DNA of 34,758 nt from JAAZXR01 sp040265175 (GTDB lineage Bacteria; Myxococcota_A; Polyangia; Nannocystales; Nannocystaceae), in NCBI GenBank assembly GCA_040265175.1, contig JBDQGY010000012.1:1-34758 (forward strand). Direction: 5' to 3'. Positions within the stretch are counted from its first letter, which is position 1. Each line of letters starts with the position of its first letter. The notes below the pieces were generated by a model that had not been told where the DNA came from, did no database searches, and was given only the letters and a program-made list of their open reading frames with translations. This document shows, piece by piece, positions 33,328 through 34,758 of the stretch. Made by a program: the position numbers and the translations under genes.

Positions 33328-34758
33328 TCACTGCGGGACGGGGGGCGTGTTGATCACCCCGAGGCTCAAGCCACCGGCATAGGCGTACGACACGCGGCAG
33401 TCGTACCCGTAGACCTCAAGCCCAAACGGACCGAAGGCGCTCTGGATGACGTGCGCGCCGTCACTCACCGCGAATCGGGCGTACACCATCGTTGTGCTTC
33501 CCAGGGAAGTCGGCACCGGCAGCGGCGCCCCGTCGATGTTGATGGTGGGCCAAATCGCGGCCTCGGACATCACGGTGACCATGTCCCACGCGTACGTGCC
33601 CGGCGCGGCGAAGGTGTAGCGGTTGCGCCACTGGTCCGAGGGGGTCACAAAGCTCAAGCCAGGATCGCCCAAGTTGGAGGCGCTCGTGCTGGTACCGCAG
33701 TTGACGGACGCCTCAAACTCCCCCGGAAAGGTCACGGGGTCGATCGTCCCGCTCGCGTTGCTGCACGACTCGAGCATGTGGGCGATGAGGATCGCCTCCG
33801 TGCTGCTCACCGTGAAGGAATCGGCCGACTCGAACTCCACAAATTCCCCCTGATTGAGGTTGTACGACGTGTTGGGTCCCCCGGTCACTGTGATCACAGC
33901 GCCGTCCTTGTCGGCGATGATCCGATACAGGTCCGACTCGCCACCGCGGGGCTGAAACTTGATCACGGCGAACTCCTTGCCCCACGCGCTCCGCGGCGGG
34001 AGTTGCTCTTCGAGATAGTCGTTGTAGGAGGCCGACGCCGTCGGGAGGCTCATGCCGGGGCTCCCCGCGAACACCGCGAAGGAATCGAGGGTGCTCGAGA
34101 ACACCTGTGTCCCGGACAGGTCACTGGAGTTCGAGTAGATTCGCAGGGTCTGTTGGGCGTTGAGCACCTCGATGTGTTCCTGGTTGGCTGCGAGGCTGGG
34201 GATGCCGCCTCCCGCGGCCGTCGATCCCACCGCGCCCGCGTCCCGACGCACGGTGATCTCCACGTCGTCTTCGAGCGCCACCACGGTCATCCACTGGGGC
34301 CCCGCGTCCGCTTCCACCATCAAATAGTTCGTGTTCCACGCGTGCTCCGGGAGCAGCAAAGTGCCGTCGGCCGTGGCGCTAAACGAGGTGGAGTAGGGCT
34401 GGTACTGATACGCGACGATCGGCGTATCCGACTCGAGTCGAAAGGCGAGGTCGGAGACCCCTGTCTGGCTCTTGTGCTCCCACATCGCCGACGCCGCGCC
34501 GTCGAGCTCGAAGACGTGCGCGTCTTGGGGCCCCACGACCGCGGTCTCCACCACGCTCCCATCGGGTGCGTAGAGGGTCGCGTTGGTGTTGAACACGTTC
34601 GGGTTGGCGGCGATGACCGCCCACGGGAGCCGGCCCATGAAGGTCTGACTCGAGGGGTTGCCGATGATCGGCGCGAACAAACAGCCCGCGCTCGTCAGCG
34701 ACTGCGCCGCGGTCTGACAGGTCGTCTCGTCTGGTGGTGGCGGGTCGCCATCTCCATC
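33328..34758 (-). CDS. IgGFc-binding-type surface protein, C-terminal part
   Basis: The frame is open to the right edge, so the gene starts outside the window; 476 codons are seen before its stop at 33328. Visible segments include PSSQTFMGRLPWAVIAANPNVFN, LESDTPIVAYQYQPYS, LLLPEHAWNTNYLMVEAD and YRIIADKDGAVITVTGG, typical of the IgGFc_binding N-terminal domain (PF17517 type) found in surface or adhesion proteins. The upstream end reads DGDGDPPPPDETTC, a Gly-Asp/Pro linker like those elsewhere in the window, suggesting a signal and further spacer upstream. It is probably exported and beta-rich. The ligand is unknown. Confidence 0.85.
   Translation of the reverse strand, partial: DGDGDPPPPDETTCQTAAQSLTSAGCLFAPIIGNPSSQTFMGRLPWAVIAANPNVFNTNATLYAPDGSVVETAVVGPQDAHVFELDGAASAMWEHKSQTGVSDLAFRLESDTPIVAYQYQPYSTSFSATADGTLLLPEHAWNTNYLMVEADAGPQWMTVVALEDDVEITVRRDAGAVGSTAAGGGIPSLAANQEHIEVLNAQQTLRIYSNSSDLSGTQVFSSTLDSFAVFAGSPGMSLPTASASYNDYLEEQLPPRSAWGKEFAVIKFQPRGGESDLYRIIADKDGAVITVTGGPNTSYNLNQGEFVEFESADSFTVSSTEAILIAHMLESCSNASGTIDPVTFPGEFEASVNCGTSTSASNLGDPGLSFVTPSDQWRNRYTFAAPGTYAWDMVTVMSEAAIWPTINIDGAPLPVPTSLGSTTMVYARFAVSDGAHVIQSAFGPFGLEVYGYDCRVSYAYAGGLSLGVINTPPVPQ

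Overview
The window looks like chromosomal DNA from a myxobacterium, most probably of the Nannocystineae (Plesiocystis/Enhygromyxa-like). The reasons are high GC, a pilM-N-O-P type IV pilus operon, an NtrC-type sigma-54 activator, and many exported proteins and lipoproteins with low-complexity spacers. One spacer is a (Gly-Asp)n tract, and others are Cys-rich 'CVD..DPDNCG.C' repeats or MopE-like 'DGDDCDDSDP' motifs. The assignment rests on gene style only; the window has no rRNA, and I recognised no tRNA, CRISPR array, prophage or insertion sequence.

Layout. 1-2950 (minus): a small XRE-type regulator followed by pilM, pilN, pilO and the start of pilP, with a recognisable sigma-70-like promoter and three 11-bp direct repeats upstream. 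3386-4810 (minus): an NtrC-family response regulator with no kinase beside it. 4885-7256 (plus): a monoglyceride-lipase-like hydrolase translationally coupled to glycerol kinase, a likely glyceride-to-glycerol-3-phosphate module. 7253-9684: an unknown protein, then a PEP-utilising-type protein with an eroded ATP-grasp half. 9693-11882 (minus): an HU/IHF protein with a long tail and two unknown genes. 12050-14040 (plus): a TPR protein and a lipoprotein. 14090-15181 (minus): recA with a basic C-terminal tail.

15401-18497: an AlmA/EthA-type flavin monooxygenase and a ferritin-like PF10118 protein in one operon, divergent from a TetR regulator. A perfect 20-bp palindrome lies between them, so this looks like a self-contained regulated module for oxidising long-chain or ketone substrates. 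18576-24490: four exported proteins, namely an M28 aminopeptidase lipoprotein, a DUF885 lipoprotein, a Cys-rich lipoprotein, and a secreted protein with three N-terminal repeats and a HEAAH motif. 24558-27938: comM and an acyl-CoA ligase, separated by a four-copy alternating repeat array.

27939-28440 is a 502-bp gene-free stretch with strong potential RNA structures. 28441-34758 holds a Cys-repeat lipoprotein, an exported DUF2237 protein, an FAD amine-oxidase-like enzyme, a SnoaL-like protein, a MopE-like secreted protein and the 3' part of an IgGFc-binding-type surface protein that runs off the window. Several strong hairpins lie between genes.

No single spectacular new system is proven. 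The best leads are the alternating repeat array, the structured region near 28014-28089, the HEAAH repeat protein, the exported DUF2237 protein, the lipase-glpK coupling and the monooxygenase/TetR operator.
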